DNA from: Methanobacterium sp.
GTDB taxonomy: Archaea > Methanobacteriota > Methanobacteria > Methanobacteriales > Methanobacteriaceae
Length of the DNA stretch: 64,000 nt
Direction: 5' to 3'
Assembly (NCBI RefSeq): GCF_016217785.1
Contig: NZ_JACRGA010000008.1
Span: 1 to 64,000 of the forward strand
Shown: one piece after another, positions 13,080 to 24,037 of the stretch
How the letters are laid out: every line of letters begins with the position of its first letter
Numbering within the stretch: position 1 is the first letter of the stretch
The notes under the pieces: generated by a model
The model's input: only the letters and a program-made list of their open reading frames with translations
Told to the model about the DNA's origin: nothing
Database searches by the model: none
Made by a program: the position numbers and the translations under genes

Positions 13080-13255
13080 AAGTGAAAAAACATTTTTATA
13101 AATCTTTAATTATTTGATAAATGTATAATTATTTGATAAATCCCTGATTAAATTATTTAAGTTCATTAATGTTCGATAAATCTGTTGAAACGTGTTTTTT
13201 AAACTTGAATAATGTTTTGAGAAGTATCCAAATTGAATAATGTTTTGAACAAAGA
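13080..13255. repeat. Imperfect tandem repeats upstream of the aldo/keto reductase
   Basis: Two copies of ataattatttgataaat (about 13108-13142) and two of ttgaataatgttttga (about 13205-13250) lie between the AKR and tautomerase genes. They leave no room for a separate gene. Confidence 0.5.
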
Positions 13256-13270
13256 AAAAAAGTGAAGGTT

Positions 13271-13495
13271 TTATTTAGGCATTTTCTTCCATGAATCAGG
13301 ATCCATGTCCTTGAATTTTTCAGTACAGGGTACTCCACCTAATCCCCAGTGAGATTGTGGAATTTCATGTATTATGACCTCCACAGCTTCCGGTGAAATC
13401 CCAACATCCGAGAAAACTTTTGTCAAATTCTCAATTAAATACTCAATTTTTTCCTGTTCAAAACCTTTCCATATATTCACATGAAGTACTGGCAT
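13271..13495 (-). CDS. 4-oxalocrotonate tautomerase-family protein
   Basis: Small tautomerase-fold protein of 74 residues. The frame is open to a GTG at 13504, but the ATG at 13495 is preferred: it follows AGGGGTGGT at 4-base spacing and leaves Pro as residue 2 (MPVLHVNIWKGF), the catalytic amino-terminal proline after Met removal. The C-terminal half (VEVIIHEIPQSHWGLGGVP) fits the family. Predicted to catalyse keto-enol tautomerisation on an unknown substrate. It may be co-regulated with the AKR by the adjacent divergent HxlR regulator. Confidence 0.85.
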   Translation of the reverse strand: MPVLHVNIWKGFEQEKIEYLIENLTKVFSDVGISPEAVEVIIHEIPQSHWGLGGVPCTEKFKDMDPDSWKKMPK

Positions 13496-13650
13496 TTTTA
13501 CCACCCCTACATTTCTTAGGACCTCTACATATTCTCTCAGGGATTTATTTATTGATGAAAATTATTTTATTAATGAAAATAAACAAATCATAAATAAACA
13601 AATCACAATGTGAATTGTGTTAAACTGACTTAAAGTAGTTTTTCTAACCA

Positions 13651-13672
13651 TTGGGTAATTACCAATTGGTAA
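13651..13672. promoter_or_regulatory. HxlR operator candidate
   Basis: A perfect 14-bp palindrome TTACCAATTGGTAA (13659-13672) overlaps a near-palindrome TTGGGTAATTACCAA (13651-13665). They lie 14 bases before the hxlR-type start and between divergent genes. This position suits autoregulation plus control of the tautomerase/AKR side. Confidence 0.5.
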
Positions 13673-13685
13673 GTGGGGAATTAGA

Positions 13686-14078
13686 ATGGGTAACGATTAT
13701 TTAAAAGAACTTTACCAAACCGTTGATGATACTTTTAGCTACCTCCGCAAGAAATGGACTATTCCAATAATTAAAGGATTATTCTGTGATTGTAAAAATT
13801 TTAAGGGTTTTCTAGAACTTAATCCAGGATTAAGCAGTAAGGTCCTGTCGGAAAGGCTTAAAGAATTAGAAGAAAATGGCATAGTTGAGAAGGTAGTGTT
13901 AAACTCATCTGCAGGCCATACTGAGTACTATTTAACCGAGAAAGGACGCAGATTGAACAGGATTATCTTTGAAATGTTTAATTTTGCCTTGGATGAAGTT
14001 TTAAAAAGCGAAGATAGCATTAAATTAAGAGAAGAATCCAAAGAATCATTGAAAGCAACTTTACAGATGAATTGTTAG
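13686..14078 (+). CDS. HxlR-family winged-helix regulator
   Basis: 130-residue HxlR/DUF24 transcription factor. The core reads FSYLRKKWTIPIIKGLFCDCKNFKGFLELNPGLSSKVLSERLKELEENGIVEK, then the wing with TEYYLTEKGRRL. Cys residues in the DCK segment could be redox-sensitive, as in some family members. ATG is preceded by GTGGGGAAT. It is divergent from the tautomerase and AKR, which are its likely targets. Confidence 0.9.
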   Translation: MGNDYLKELYQTVDDTFSYLRKKWTIPIIKGLFCDCKNFKGFLELNPGLSSKVLSERLKELEENGIVEKVVLNSSAGHTEYYLTEKGRRLNRIIFEMFNFALDEVLKSEDSIKLREESKESLKATLQMNC

Positions 14079-14143
14079 ATCAATGAACTAATTCATTAGT
14101 GATTTAAAACAAGATTTTATAATGATACTTTTATGAGAATGGA

Positions 14144-14263
14144 GTGATTAAAATCGAAACAAGAAATATACTTTTAATTATTCTCGTTCTATTTGCAACA
14201 ATATTAATCCTTTTTTTATTTAGAATTATCAAAATAGGTGCTATTATAACACCATATCCTTAA
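14144..14263 (+). CDS. Possible 39-aa single-helix membrane peptide
   Basis: A GTG-started frame encodes MIKIETRNILLIILVLFATILILFLF and ends ...GAIITPYP. It is one hydrophobic helix with a short tail. The GGAGTGAT containing the GTG looks like a ribosome site itself, so the true start is unclear (an ATC or ATT after it would be non-canonical). Function unknown; may not be expressed. Confidence 0.35.
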   Translation: MIKIETRNILLIILVLFATILILFLFRIIKIGAIITPYP

Positions 14264-14463
14264 CTTTCATGTTAAATTTAACACTGAGTAATAAAAAATA
14301 CCCCAGCGAACGCTAGGCAACCTAATGTTCTAGATCTTTGTACATTGCCACAAGTATGCTCCTCATAGTCTTCCATATAAAAAAAATTCTTCCCAGATCT
14401 ATCTTAGAAAACTTTCTCTTGTTGATGCAACAATATTATCATTAATCCTTTGATCAAAATGGA

Positions 14464-14817
14464 TTATCCACTCACCATTAACCTTTTCAAAATAGAAATA
14501 AAATCCCAACACTGCATCTTGCTATACCAATCAACAACAATTAAATTCCCTTTTTCCTGTTCTGGAGAATATGTCCAAATATAATGATCCACGTCATCCC
14601 CAGTTAAGTTGTAAAAATTCTCTTGAATATATTCAACTGCTTTGGATTGAATAATTTCCGCATCATCTGAACTTAATCCAGTTTCATTTACAGCCCCATC
14701 ATATTTTTCTTTTGAAGAAGACACCGTTAAAATACCACCAACAAAGGCCAATATCACAAAAACAAAAAAACAACCAGCAAAAATCCAACCAAGAAGATGA
14801 GTATATTTTTTCTTCAA
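14464..14817 (-). CDS. Hypothetical membrane-anchored protein, 117 aa
   Basis: TTG start after a strong GGAGGT site. One N-terminal membrane helix (about residues 9-30) is followed by an acidic extracytoplasmic domain with VEYIQENFYNLTGDDVDHYIWTY, resembling a small PepSY/cystatin-like fold. I do not recognise the family. The gene stands alone, flanked by A/T-rich DNA. Confidence 0.55.
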   Translation of the reverse strand: MKKKYTHLLGWIFAGCFFVFVILAFVGGILTVSSSKEKYDGAVNETGLSSDDAEIIQSKAVEYIQENFYNLTGDDVDHYIWTYSPEQEKGNLIVVDWYSKMQCWDFISILKRLMVSG

Positions 14818-15047
14818 ATAGGGACCTCCAAATATACATAATAGGGTATTGCATAAGAAATGTCTTGTTTTGACATAAAACAGTATTTAAAAACATCAAC
14901 TATTTAATACATTTGAAACACATAACCTCGTAAGAATTGTAATGGTTAAAGTAGGATTTGCTGGAGGGAAACTTTAAATCCCTAGATTAAAACTTAGAAT
15001 CTGGATAAAAGCAATGAGACATATTATATTTTAATGAGGTGAAAGAT

Positions 15048-15434
15048 TTGGTTAAATTATGCCCAGAATGTGGGGAAGAAAATGATAATTCAGCTAAATT
15101 CTGTCAGAAATGCAGTAGTCCTTTAACCAAAGAGTTAAAAACAACTTTAAATGAAAATAGAGAAAATAGGAAACCTATTTATGCTTTAGTAACTATTATC
15201 GGTGTTGTTTTTATTATAATAGATGGATTGGGACTAATTCTTAATCTTTTACTGGTTCCTTTAGGACTTATCTTAACAATGGGTGGATTGGTCAGACTCT
15301 TTCCGAAAACATTTAAACCTAAAGCTATCGTGATTGGATTTACAGCTTTTATGGTTGTATATTACTTACTGTTTATATTGTCATCATGTATATTGGTGAT
15401 TTATCCGGAGCGGGGTATTTTACCATATTCATAA
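15048..15434 (+). CDS. Zinc-ribbon membrane protein (possible first part of a frameshifted gene)
   Basis: TTG start at 15048 is favoured over GTG 15039 because GAGGTGA then stands at normal spacing and the protein begins MVKLCPECGEEN. The zinc ribbon CPECGEENDNSAKFCQKCSSPL (residues 4-25) is followed by hydrophobic helices. In the last residues the frame leaves the hydrophobic pattern and stops (IYPERGILPYS). The next frame, which overlaps by 49 bases, continues with more membrane helices, so the two together probably derive from one protein (see findings). Confidence 0.7.
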   Translation: MVKLCPECGEENDNSAKFCQKCSSPLTKELKTTLNENRENRKPIYALVTIIGVVFIIIDGLGLILNLLLVPLGLILTMGGLVRLFPKTFKPKAIVIGFTAFMVVYYLLFILSSCILVIYPERGILPYS

Positions 15435-15661
15435 TTGCGATACTTGTTAGTGGAGCTATGGCAGGTTATATTTCCGGTAAAAGTTATCTTAATGGATGTA
15501 TAATGGGTTTACTAATGGGAATGATCTTTTCAATTGGATTTACAAAGGATATTTATACTTTTATAGGTGGTTTTGCCGTATTAACCATATTTGGATTAAC
15601 AGGGGGCTTAATTGGAGCTTTTATATTCCGGATGAGTCATAGTTCTAAAGTTCTAGAATAA
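15386..15661 (+). CDS. DUF5518-like membrane segment, second part of split gene
   Basis: 91 residues with three hydrophobic helices rich in Gly and small residues (IIAILVSGAMAGYISGKSYLNGCIMGLLMGMIFSIG), typical of DUF5518-type proteins of Methanobacteriales. In this order such helices commonly follow an N-terminal zinc ribbon in one chain. It begins inside the preceding gene in the -1/+2 frame and has no good ribosome site, which suggests a frameshift rather than an independent gene. Confidence 0.55.
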   Translation: MYIGDLSGAGYFTIFIIAILVSGAMAGYISGKSYLNGCIMGLLMGMIFSIGFTKDIYTFIGGFAVLTIFGLTGGLIGAFIFRMSHSSKVLE

Positions 15662-15743
15662 AAAAATCAAAAAGGCTTTCAAACAGATCAGGAACTGCTA
15701 CCACCATTACGTTGTCTAGTTAAATTCATAAATGAGGGAAAAT

Positions 15744-16286
15744 ATGACCAGAATCTGTCCAAATTGTCAAACAGAAAACCAGGATAATTCCAGTTTTTGC
15801 CAAAAATGTGGGACAAAACTATCAGAAACTGTTAAAAAACCTGAACATGACAAAGCAAAAAGAAATAAATTTAGACAATGGTGGCATAGACAAAGCCCGG
15901 GTGTCAAAATATTGAGCTCCCTCGGAGGATGTTGTTTATGTGTTATTATCATTCTTCTGTTAATAAGTGTACTATTTCCAGTGACTGATCTCTATTTAGA
16001 AAAAAATCGTGTGGATATTACCTATCAAAATAATAGTCCGGATATAGAATCCATACAATATGTGTTAAAAGGAAAAACAGAATCCGATGCAAAGGTAACT
16101 ATTTTTTCTTCAGATTCAAGACTCAATAATACGGAAGTCACAGTCGATGCAAATGGTAATTTTGAATATCAACAACAATTTCCCAAAAATCTAACAGAAC
16201 TAAGTGTTAGTGTGACAGCCAAAGCACCCAACAAAGCTGAATCATATCTTCAAGTTTATAATTACCAGCAGATCAAAACCAGATAA
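15744..16286 (+). CDS. Zinc-ribbon, single-TM protein with extracytoplasmic domain
   Basis: 180 residues from the ATG at 15744, chosen over 15732 because GAGGGAA precedes it and the start matches the zinc-ribbon neighbour. Zinc ribbon CPNCQTENQDNSSFCQKCGTKL at the N-terminus, a basic linker, one membrane helix (about 60-85, CCLCVIIILLLISVLF), then an outside domain with a beta-rich Ig-like pattern (SDAKVTIFSSDSRLNNTEVTVDANGNFEY). Function unknown; the family is expanded in Methanobacteriales. Confidence 0.7.
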   Translation: MTRICPNCQTENQDNSSFCQKCGTKLSETVKKPEHDKAKRNKFRQWWHRQSPGVKILSSLGGCCLCVIIILLLISVLFPVTDLYLEKNRVDITYQNNSPDIESIQYVLKGKTESDAKVTIFSSDSRLNNTEVTVDANGNFEYQQQFPKNLTELSVSVTAKAPNKAESYLQVYNYQQIKTR

Positions 16287-16449
16287 ATACGAAAAAATAC
16301 ATACATAATTTATTAATAAAATCTAAAAATTTATCTTAACCAATAAATTTTTGATTTATAACATTAAGAACATACAAAAAGCTACAATAAACAGATAACC
16401 AAATTTAACAATTCATACCCATGTTTTATTAAAAAAGAGGTAATTTTAA

Positions 16450-17739
<1,290 letters not shown>

Positions 17740-17863
17740 AACGGATAATCAATAATTGTGAATAAAAAATAGATTCGGGTTAATTATAGATAAAAATATG
17801 AGTCAAACTATCTGTAAGATAAAAATAAGTAGAATTTAATTGGTATAATGGGGCGTGGGTTAA

Positions 17864-18097
<234 letters not shown>

Positions 18098-18249
18098 TTT
18101 TTAAAGATTTTAAGAAGCTATCAATGATGGTGTCTGTAAAATTTCACTAAGATCCATGCTTTTTTGTGTGTATAATATTATACTCAAAATCCTATTTATT
18201 TATTACTGTGAATAGGAGATTACTGTGAACTACTAAGGATTTTCTCCCC

Positions 18250-19074
<825 letters not shown>

Positions 19075-19098
<24 letters not shown>

Positions 19099-19190
19099 TT
19101 TCCCAACTTATCCTTACATTTTACAATCAATTTAGTACAGATTGATTCGTGAACTAATTTACCTCACATGTTATCATTTCGTACTATTTT
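19075..19190. repeat. Direct repeat copy A (5' end of dehydrogenase plus upstream)
   Basis: This segment, from the first codons of the dehydrogenase through its upstream DNA to ttatcatttcgtactat, aligns imperfectly along its length with 20248-20355. Shared words in order include ttcgtac, caactta, attagtac (tttagtac here) and ttatcatttcgtac. Copy A retains the functional start codon. Confidence 0.65.
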
Positions 19191-19202
19191 TCCATTCTTT
19201 GA

Positions 19203-20138
19203 CTACCGTGGAAAACTAGTTTTAAAGAATGATTTATATTCAAAATCTTCTTTTTTATGCTTGTGAAACATTGCAGATTGCGTTAGTACAGCACTAGATA
19301 AAGGAGGTTTACAAATCATTGCTTTTCTGGTGATAATTATATTGGAAATTAAATCATAAATTAAAATGCAACGATTATAATCTGTTTCAAAATCAAATGC
19401 CTTAGAACATTCTTTGAGGGAATAAGAATCATTACTAATTTTTTCAGCTTCAAGATAAACTATTGAATTATCGGTTCGTCGTCCAACAAAATTAGATGAA
19501 CCTTGTAGCGCAACCCCGAAAGCATATTGCGTATTAAAAAATCTTAATGAATGTTTATAAGCATTATATTCATCTCTATCCGAAAAATCTTTTGCGAATT
19601 TCCTCAAAAAATAATAAATATTATCCAGATTAATTTTCCAGTCTTCTTTAGACATTTCAGGAATGTTAAAAGTATCATAAAAAATCCATCTTAATAATGG
19701 AATTTCAATATTTCCTCTAGCCCCTCCAATATTTACCGGAGCCCATAAGTCAGGATCTTTTAATTTGTCATTTGATAAATCTCTAATATTACCATAACAG
19801 TCATAGTAATATGGAGAATTTCGTTTATTCGAAAAAGTAAGGGCTAACCAAATTTCTTGCCGAGTGAATTTAGATAATGCAAATATTAATTCAAACAATG
19901 TTTCTATCATTTGAAAATAAAGAAAATGTAATTCAGTCCTAATCATACGTTTGTAATCTTCATGACTTACATCAACTAAATCAACAGTTAAAATTTCTTT
20001 TATTTTATCATAATCATCATGAGAATTTTTAAGTAAGTGGATTTTATAAAGCCAATAATCAGGGTCATATTTTTCATAAAAATCTTTTTCCAACCTATCT
20101 GGATCATTTACAAATAAGTTCCATCCTGTTTTAGCCAT
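19203..20138 (-). CDS. Unrecognised 311-aa protein in accessory island
   Basis: Soluble, aromatic-rich protein with no membrane segment. It begins MAKTGWNLFVNDPDRLEKDF, has many Tyr/Phe/Trp residues, and central features ELHFLYFQMIETLFELIFALSK, RQEIWLALTFSNKRN and DRDEYNAYKHSLRFF. The all-helical feel and an RxExxxYKHxxR stretch are reminiscent of helical-bundle families, but I cannot name one. Ribosome site is weak (gaagatg). It lies last in the minus-strand island after the TPR-HEPN gene (gap 227 bp) and is flanked by direct repeats, so it may be a separate insertion. Confidence 0.65.
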   Translation of the reverse strand: MAKTGWNLFVNDPDRLEKDFYEKYDPDYWLYKIHLLKNSHDDYDKIKEILTVDLVDVSHEDYKRMIRTELHFLYFQMIETLFELIFALSKFTRQEIWLALTFSNKRNSPYYYDCYGNIRDLSNDKLKDPDLWAPVNIGGARGNIEIPLLRWIFYDTFNIPEMSKEDWKINLDNIYYFLRKFAKDFSDRDEYNAYKHSLRFFNTQYAFGVALQGSSNFVGRRTDNSIVYLEAEKISNDSYSLKECSKAFDFETDYNRCILIYDLISNIIITRKAMICKPPLSSAVLTQSAMFHKHKKEDFEYKSFFKTSFPR

Positions 20139-20247
20139 TTTAACATCTTCTTTCTTTAATTTAGATATTTATTCATCCCACTAAATGAAATTTACATCGC
20201 GAGATTTTTAGGAATTTGATACTTATTTCATCTGTCAATGGAATATA

Positions 20248-20355
20248 CTTTGATTTTATCTTTTCGTACATTCTCAACTTATTCATTACACTTTCCAAAC
20301 AGATTAGTACTGAACTCATTCTTTAATGGTTTCAGATTATCATTTCGTACCATTA
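20248..20355. repeat. Direct repeat copy B (decayed dehydrogenase 5' end)
   Basis: Degenerate copy of 19075-19190 on the other side of the 311-aa gene. On the minus strand it still shows an ATG-TACGAAAA relic aligning with the dehydrogenase start ATGGTACGAAAA, with one G lost, so it no longer encodes the protein. It ends with ttatcatttcgtaccat, matching copy A. Confidence 0.65.
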
Positions 20356-20365
20356 GACCCCTATA

Positions 20366-21868
20366 TTAATTATCATTCTTATTTGATGCTTGAATTGCTA
20401 GCTGATTGTTTTCTTCTAGATTTACAAAGTAAAATAAATACATTATTGAATTTCTAACAACATTTGCAAGCGCAATATTTTTGTTTTGTAGCGTATTTTT
20501 TTCCATAACATTTGAATCTTCTTTTGATACATCATTTTTAATGATAATAAATCGATGTGTGATTTTATTCCTTAATTCCATTAATTCATTATATTGACCT
20601 TCTTTCAGATCCAAATATACGCTGAAAAGTGCATTCAAGCCAGGATTCTTCTTTTTATTATTGATAACGGAATTATCAGATATTTGTATCTCATAAAGCA
20701 CCTTTAAAAAACTTACCTCTTTCCCTTTGATTTCTAAACCTAAATATTCGTTTAAAAAATGACCAATTTTATCAAGAATATCCGCGAAACTTTTAAAAGA
20801 TAATTTTAAGAGTTGGATATCAACATCATCGATTCCCTCATCTTCCAAAATGAATAATTCTAAATTGTCATAAAGAACACTTAAGTCCAGTTTATTATAA
20901 TCAGATAAAACAAGGAAAGATCTTGCAGTGATGTAATCTAGCTTAATCTGGTTAAAATATGTTCCCAAAAGATTAAAACTTTCATCTTTTTTAATATTTG
21001 GCAAAACAGCATCTTCCAAAGAGTGTTTGCACCTTTGGCAGTAATTACACAGATTAAGATATAGCCTGTGATTATAACAAAAGGTCTTATTATGCAAATC
21101 TAATTCATTTTTTCCTTGAATTAACAATTTTGACCTATTAACTGGCTTTTTTGGTTTAAGTATTTCATTGATTTTTTTCAATTTAGTTTCAAAAGACTGC
21201 TTAGCTTTTGGATAAGGGTGCAACGATAAAGATTTTTGTAGTGCTTCATATGCATCCCAATAAATTGTAGTTTTATGATGTCCCATTAAGTTAGCATATC
21301 TTTCCAAAGCAATTCCTTTGTTACCCCAAGCTAAGGCATTTTTAGGGTTGTACTGAAAAGATTTCTCGTAATATTCTAGTGCATCCATATTCCTTCCTAA
21401 TTCATCAAACATGTTCCCGATATTAACCAATATTTTAGATTTTAAAACTTTTTTTTCAAAAAATTTAAGGTCACCTTCAACATATTTTAAGGCTTTAAAA
21501 AAGTATTTTTTAGCTAAAAGTAGCTCACTTTTATCATTAAAATAATGATAATAAGGATTTTTGACACAATTAAAACTGAACAAGGTATAATAAGCATTTC
21601 CGAGATAATAATATCTTTCCGATTTAAGACCTTTATAACTTATTTGCTTTAAAAGACCAATTCCTTCATTTATTAGTTCAATGTTTCTCGTTGAACTACC
21701 AATATCAATGAGAGAACCACTACAAAGAAAAACCGCATTAGCATTAGGAGAATAACGTTTCAATTCATTAACGATTTCCAATGCACCATCTAAATCCCCT
21801 GAATCAAATTTATGCATAGCTTTATGATTTAACTTTTGAAAATCATTTTTAGTGAGCTTTTTTCCCAT
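20366..21868 (-). CDS. TPR protein with C-terminal LA2681-like HEPN domain
   Basis: About 500 residues (ATG at 21868; an in-frame TTG at 21880 is the alternative). Counting from the TTG, tetratricopeptide repeats fill residues 15-235 (for example NIGNMFDELGRNMDALEYYEKSFQYNPKN). A possible metal site lies at about 278-284 (CNYCQRC). An alpha-helical HEPN domain (about 300-490) carries the RNase motif R-N-K-I-T-H at 437-442, the canonical Rx4-6H with a polar residue after Arg. HEPN proteins of this kind are RNases in toxin and abortive-infection systems. It follows the OLD gene by 66 bp on the same strand and is probably co-transcribed with it. Predicted effector or sensor-effector; the function is inferred. 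Confidence 0.8.
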   Translation of the reverse strand: MGKKLTKNDFQKLNHKAMHKFDSGDLDGALEIVNELKRYSPNANAVFLCSGSLIDIGSSTRNIELINEGIGLLKQISYKGLKSERYYYLGNAYYTLFSFNCVKNPYYHYFNDKSELLLAKKYFFKALKYVEGDLKFFEKKVLKSKILVNIGNMFDELGRNMDALEYYEKSFQYNPKNALAWGNKGIALERYANLMGHHKTTIYWDAYEALQKSLSLHPYPKAKQSFETKLKKINEILKPKKPVNRSKLLIQGKNELDLHNKTFCYNHRLYLNLCNYCQRCKHSLEDAVLPNIKKDESFNLLGTYFNQIKLDYITARSFLVLSDYNKLDLSVLYDNLELFILEDEGIDDVDIQLLKLSFKSFADILDKIGHFLNEYLGLEIKGKEVSFLKVLYEIQISDNSVINNKKKNPGLNALFSVYLDLKEGQYNELMELRNKITHRFIIIKNDVSKEDSNVMEKNTLQNKNIALANVVRNSIMYLFYFVNLEENNQLAIQASNKNDN

Positions 21869-21934
21869 ATTACTTCCCAATCCTAAAACAAACGATGAAA
21901 TTTTATATAATTTAAACTATACGAAATAACTCGT

Positions 21935-24037
21935 TTATTTATCAAATATATTACTAAAAATTATTTCAAACTCGGATAATATCGAATCTTCAATTTCATA
22001 CTGTGGACATAATTGATTTATTTGTTCTAGTTCTGTCAATAATTCACAGGCATTGAATGCCTTAATAAGTTTATTTTTCCCACTTACTCCTTCAGGATAA
22101 TAAGATTCTACCGAACCATTATTTAGAACATAAATCTGTTCATCTCTTAAAGTATTCAAAAGATTTGTTTTTAACTCCCCATCATATCCCTTTAAAATTT
22201 GTTTTCGGATATTTGCTGTTTCTTTAGAGAACAAATATTCAATTTCAAGTTTTTCATCTTCTTTTAAGAAGTATCCATTCACCATAACCTCAGCCAATTC
22301 TTTTAACCTTTTATATCTTTCTACCCAACTATAACTACGGGTCATTTCTTTAACTTGTTCTTTTGTGGGAGAACCCGAAATATTTTGTTGTTCGGCTATT
22401 CCATCAATCACTCGCATTAATTCGTTTTGTAAACCTACAGCAACTTCACTTGCCCCTAATTTATTAAAACCTTGTACTATAACATCTAAATCTAAAATAG
22501 AATGCACATCTATGCCAAATATCTCAAAAAAGTCCCGATATCTCTTTACATTACCCTTTCCAGCCATTTTAATAATTGGAATATTTTTCAAATCAAAATC
22601 CCAATTTTCCCTTAATATTTTGGAAACATGGCGAAAAAATATTAAATCAGAATCCCCTTCAACTAATAGTATTTTATCAGAAAAAAAAGCAGCATTGTTA
22701 TTCTCAAAACAAATTAATCTAAAAAGTTCAAGTTCGTCCCAATCATCATTTATATGGATCCCACATGATTCAGAACATGGAACACTATGATTATCATTTT
22801 TTTTCATTTTAATAAAAGTTCCACCATATTCAGGTGAGAAAAATATAGGCGAATGTGTAGTAACAATTACTTGATGTTGTTCAGAAATCTGATTCAACGC
22901 ATCAAATAATATTTTTTGGGCTTTAGGATGAAGATATAATTCAGGTTCTTCAAATAAAAATAAATATGGAGTAATTTCTTTTTTTTCACTTATTGTATCA
23001 GTTTTACTGACTTCCACATATGTTCTCAATAAAGCAAAAGTAATAGCCCTTTTCAATCCATCTCCTTTTAAATCAAATGGTCCCGAAACTCCATCGTTTA
23101 CTTCGACCTCTGCTCCAGAAAATATATTTTTGAGCGTAGGTGGTGGAATCATTAGTTCTAAAGTAACACTTGGGAAATTTTCCTGAATATATTTCTCAAA
23201 AACATTTTCAATATATTTAACTTCATCAATTCTCCTATCTACAACACCCTCATTTGTTTTTATTTTGTTTAAAAGACCAGTTAATTTATCAAAAGATTCA
23301 GAAATGTCTTTAATGACATCTGTATCTTCAATTAAGCTAAGCAAAGCTCCAAGTAATTTACCAAAAGTAGCAGATTCTCTTGTTTTTAAATCATCTGAAA
23401 TATTTTTTACTGCGGGAATCAATAGCGTGTCCGGTAGCAATGGTTTTAGACTATTCCATATTCCGGTAGGTAATAAGAAATCTTTTTCTTCTAATTCTTT
23501 AGAACTAAGACCATTAATTATCTCTTCAAGTACATTTTCAACATCTTTATGTGTTTTAACTTCATTAAAATTATCTTTATAGTCTTCTAAATAATTTTTC
23601 ATGAATTCTTGAAGTTCTTTTCCTTTTTTACCTTTTAACTTCTTAGATTTTTTAAGTATATCAAAAATAAGTTTTTCATTTTTTGGACCAACACCTTTGT
23701 AATATACATTGGTTGTACCACTTGGATCATATATCCTAATAAGTGTTAACTTATCATCATCCATAATGTTAATAATTCTTTTGCGATGTTCTTCGGATAT
23801 TCTTTCTAAATCTGATTCAGTAATACCGTTTAAATCAACTTCAATTCGTATTTGGAGTGAAGAGTTGTGAAACTCTTTCTTAGAAATGTTTGTTCCATTA
23901 ATAAAAAGACTCAAACCCAATAAAGTAGATGATTTACCACAATTATTTTCTCCAATTATGCAAACAAAAGGAGATAATGGAATTTTGACATCCCTAAGGC
24001 TTCTATAATTCTGAATTTTTAAAGAACTTAAATACAT
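21935..24037 (-). CDS. OLD-family ATPase-TOPRIM nuclease
   Basis: 700 residues from the ATG at 24037, preferred over GTG 24052 because GGGGGAG precedes it at 6 bases. N-terminal ABC/SMC-like ATPase: Walker A GENNCGKSS (about residues 29-37), signature-like LKGDGLKRAI, Walker B LFLFEEPELYLHPKAQ and H-loop VIVTTHSPIFF. C-terminal TOPRIM nuclease: ILLVEGDSDLIFF (catalytic Glu) and SILDLDV (DxD). These are the hallmarks of overcoming-lysogenisation-defect nucleases used in phage defence. No UvrD helicase (Gabija) or reverse transcriptase (retron) is adjacent; the downstream partner is the TPR-HEPN protein. Confidence 0.9.
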   Translation of the reverse strand: MYLSSLKIQNYRSLRDVKIPLSPFVCIIGENNCGKSSTLLGLSLFINGTNISKKEFHNSSLQIRIEVDLNGITESDLERISEEHRKRIINIMDDDKLTLIRIYDPSGTTNVYYKGVGPKNEKLIFDILKKSKKLKGKKGKELQEFMKNYLEDYKDNFNEVKTHKDVENVLEEIINGLSSKELEEKDFLLPTGIWNSLKPLLPDTLLIPAVKNISDDLKTRESATFGKLLGALLSLIEDTDVIKDISESFDKLTGLLNKIKTNEGVVDRRIDEVKYIENVFEKYIQENFPSVTLELMIPPPTLKNIFSGAEVEVNDGVSGPFDLKGDGLKRAITFALLRTYVEVSKTDTISEKKEITPYLFLFEEPELYLHPKAQKILFDALNQISEQHQVIVTTHSPIFFSPEYGGTFIKMKKNDNHSVPCSESCGIHINDDWDELELFRLICFENNNAAFFSDKILLVEGDSDLIFFRHVSKILRENWDFDLKNIPIIKMAGKGNVKRYRDFFEIFGIDVHSILDLDVIVQGFNKLGASEVAVGLQNELMRVIDGIAEQQNISGSPTKEQVKEMTRSYSWVERYKRLKELAEVMVNGYFLKEDEKLEIEYLFSKETANIRKQILKGYDGELKTNLLNTLRDEQIYVLNNGSVESYYPEGVSGKNKLIKAFNACELLTELEQINQLCPQYEIEDSILSEFEIIFSNIFDK

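Noticed and set aside
21935..24037. Gabija or retron system
   Set aside because: An OLD-type protein is present, but there is no UvrD-like helicase (GajB) and no reverse transcriptase or msr/msd-like RNA region next to it.
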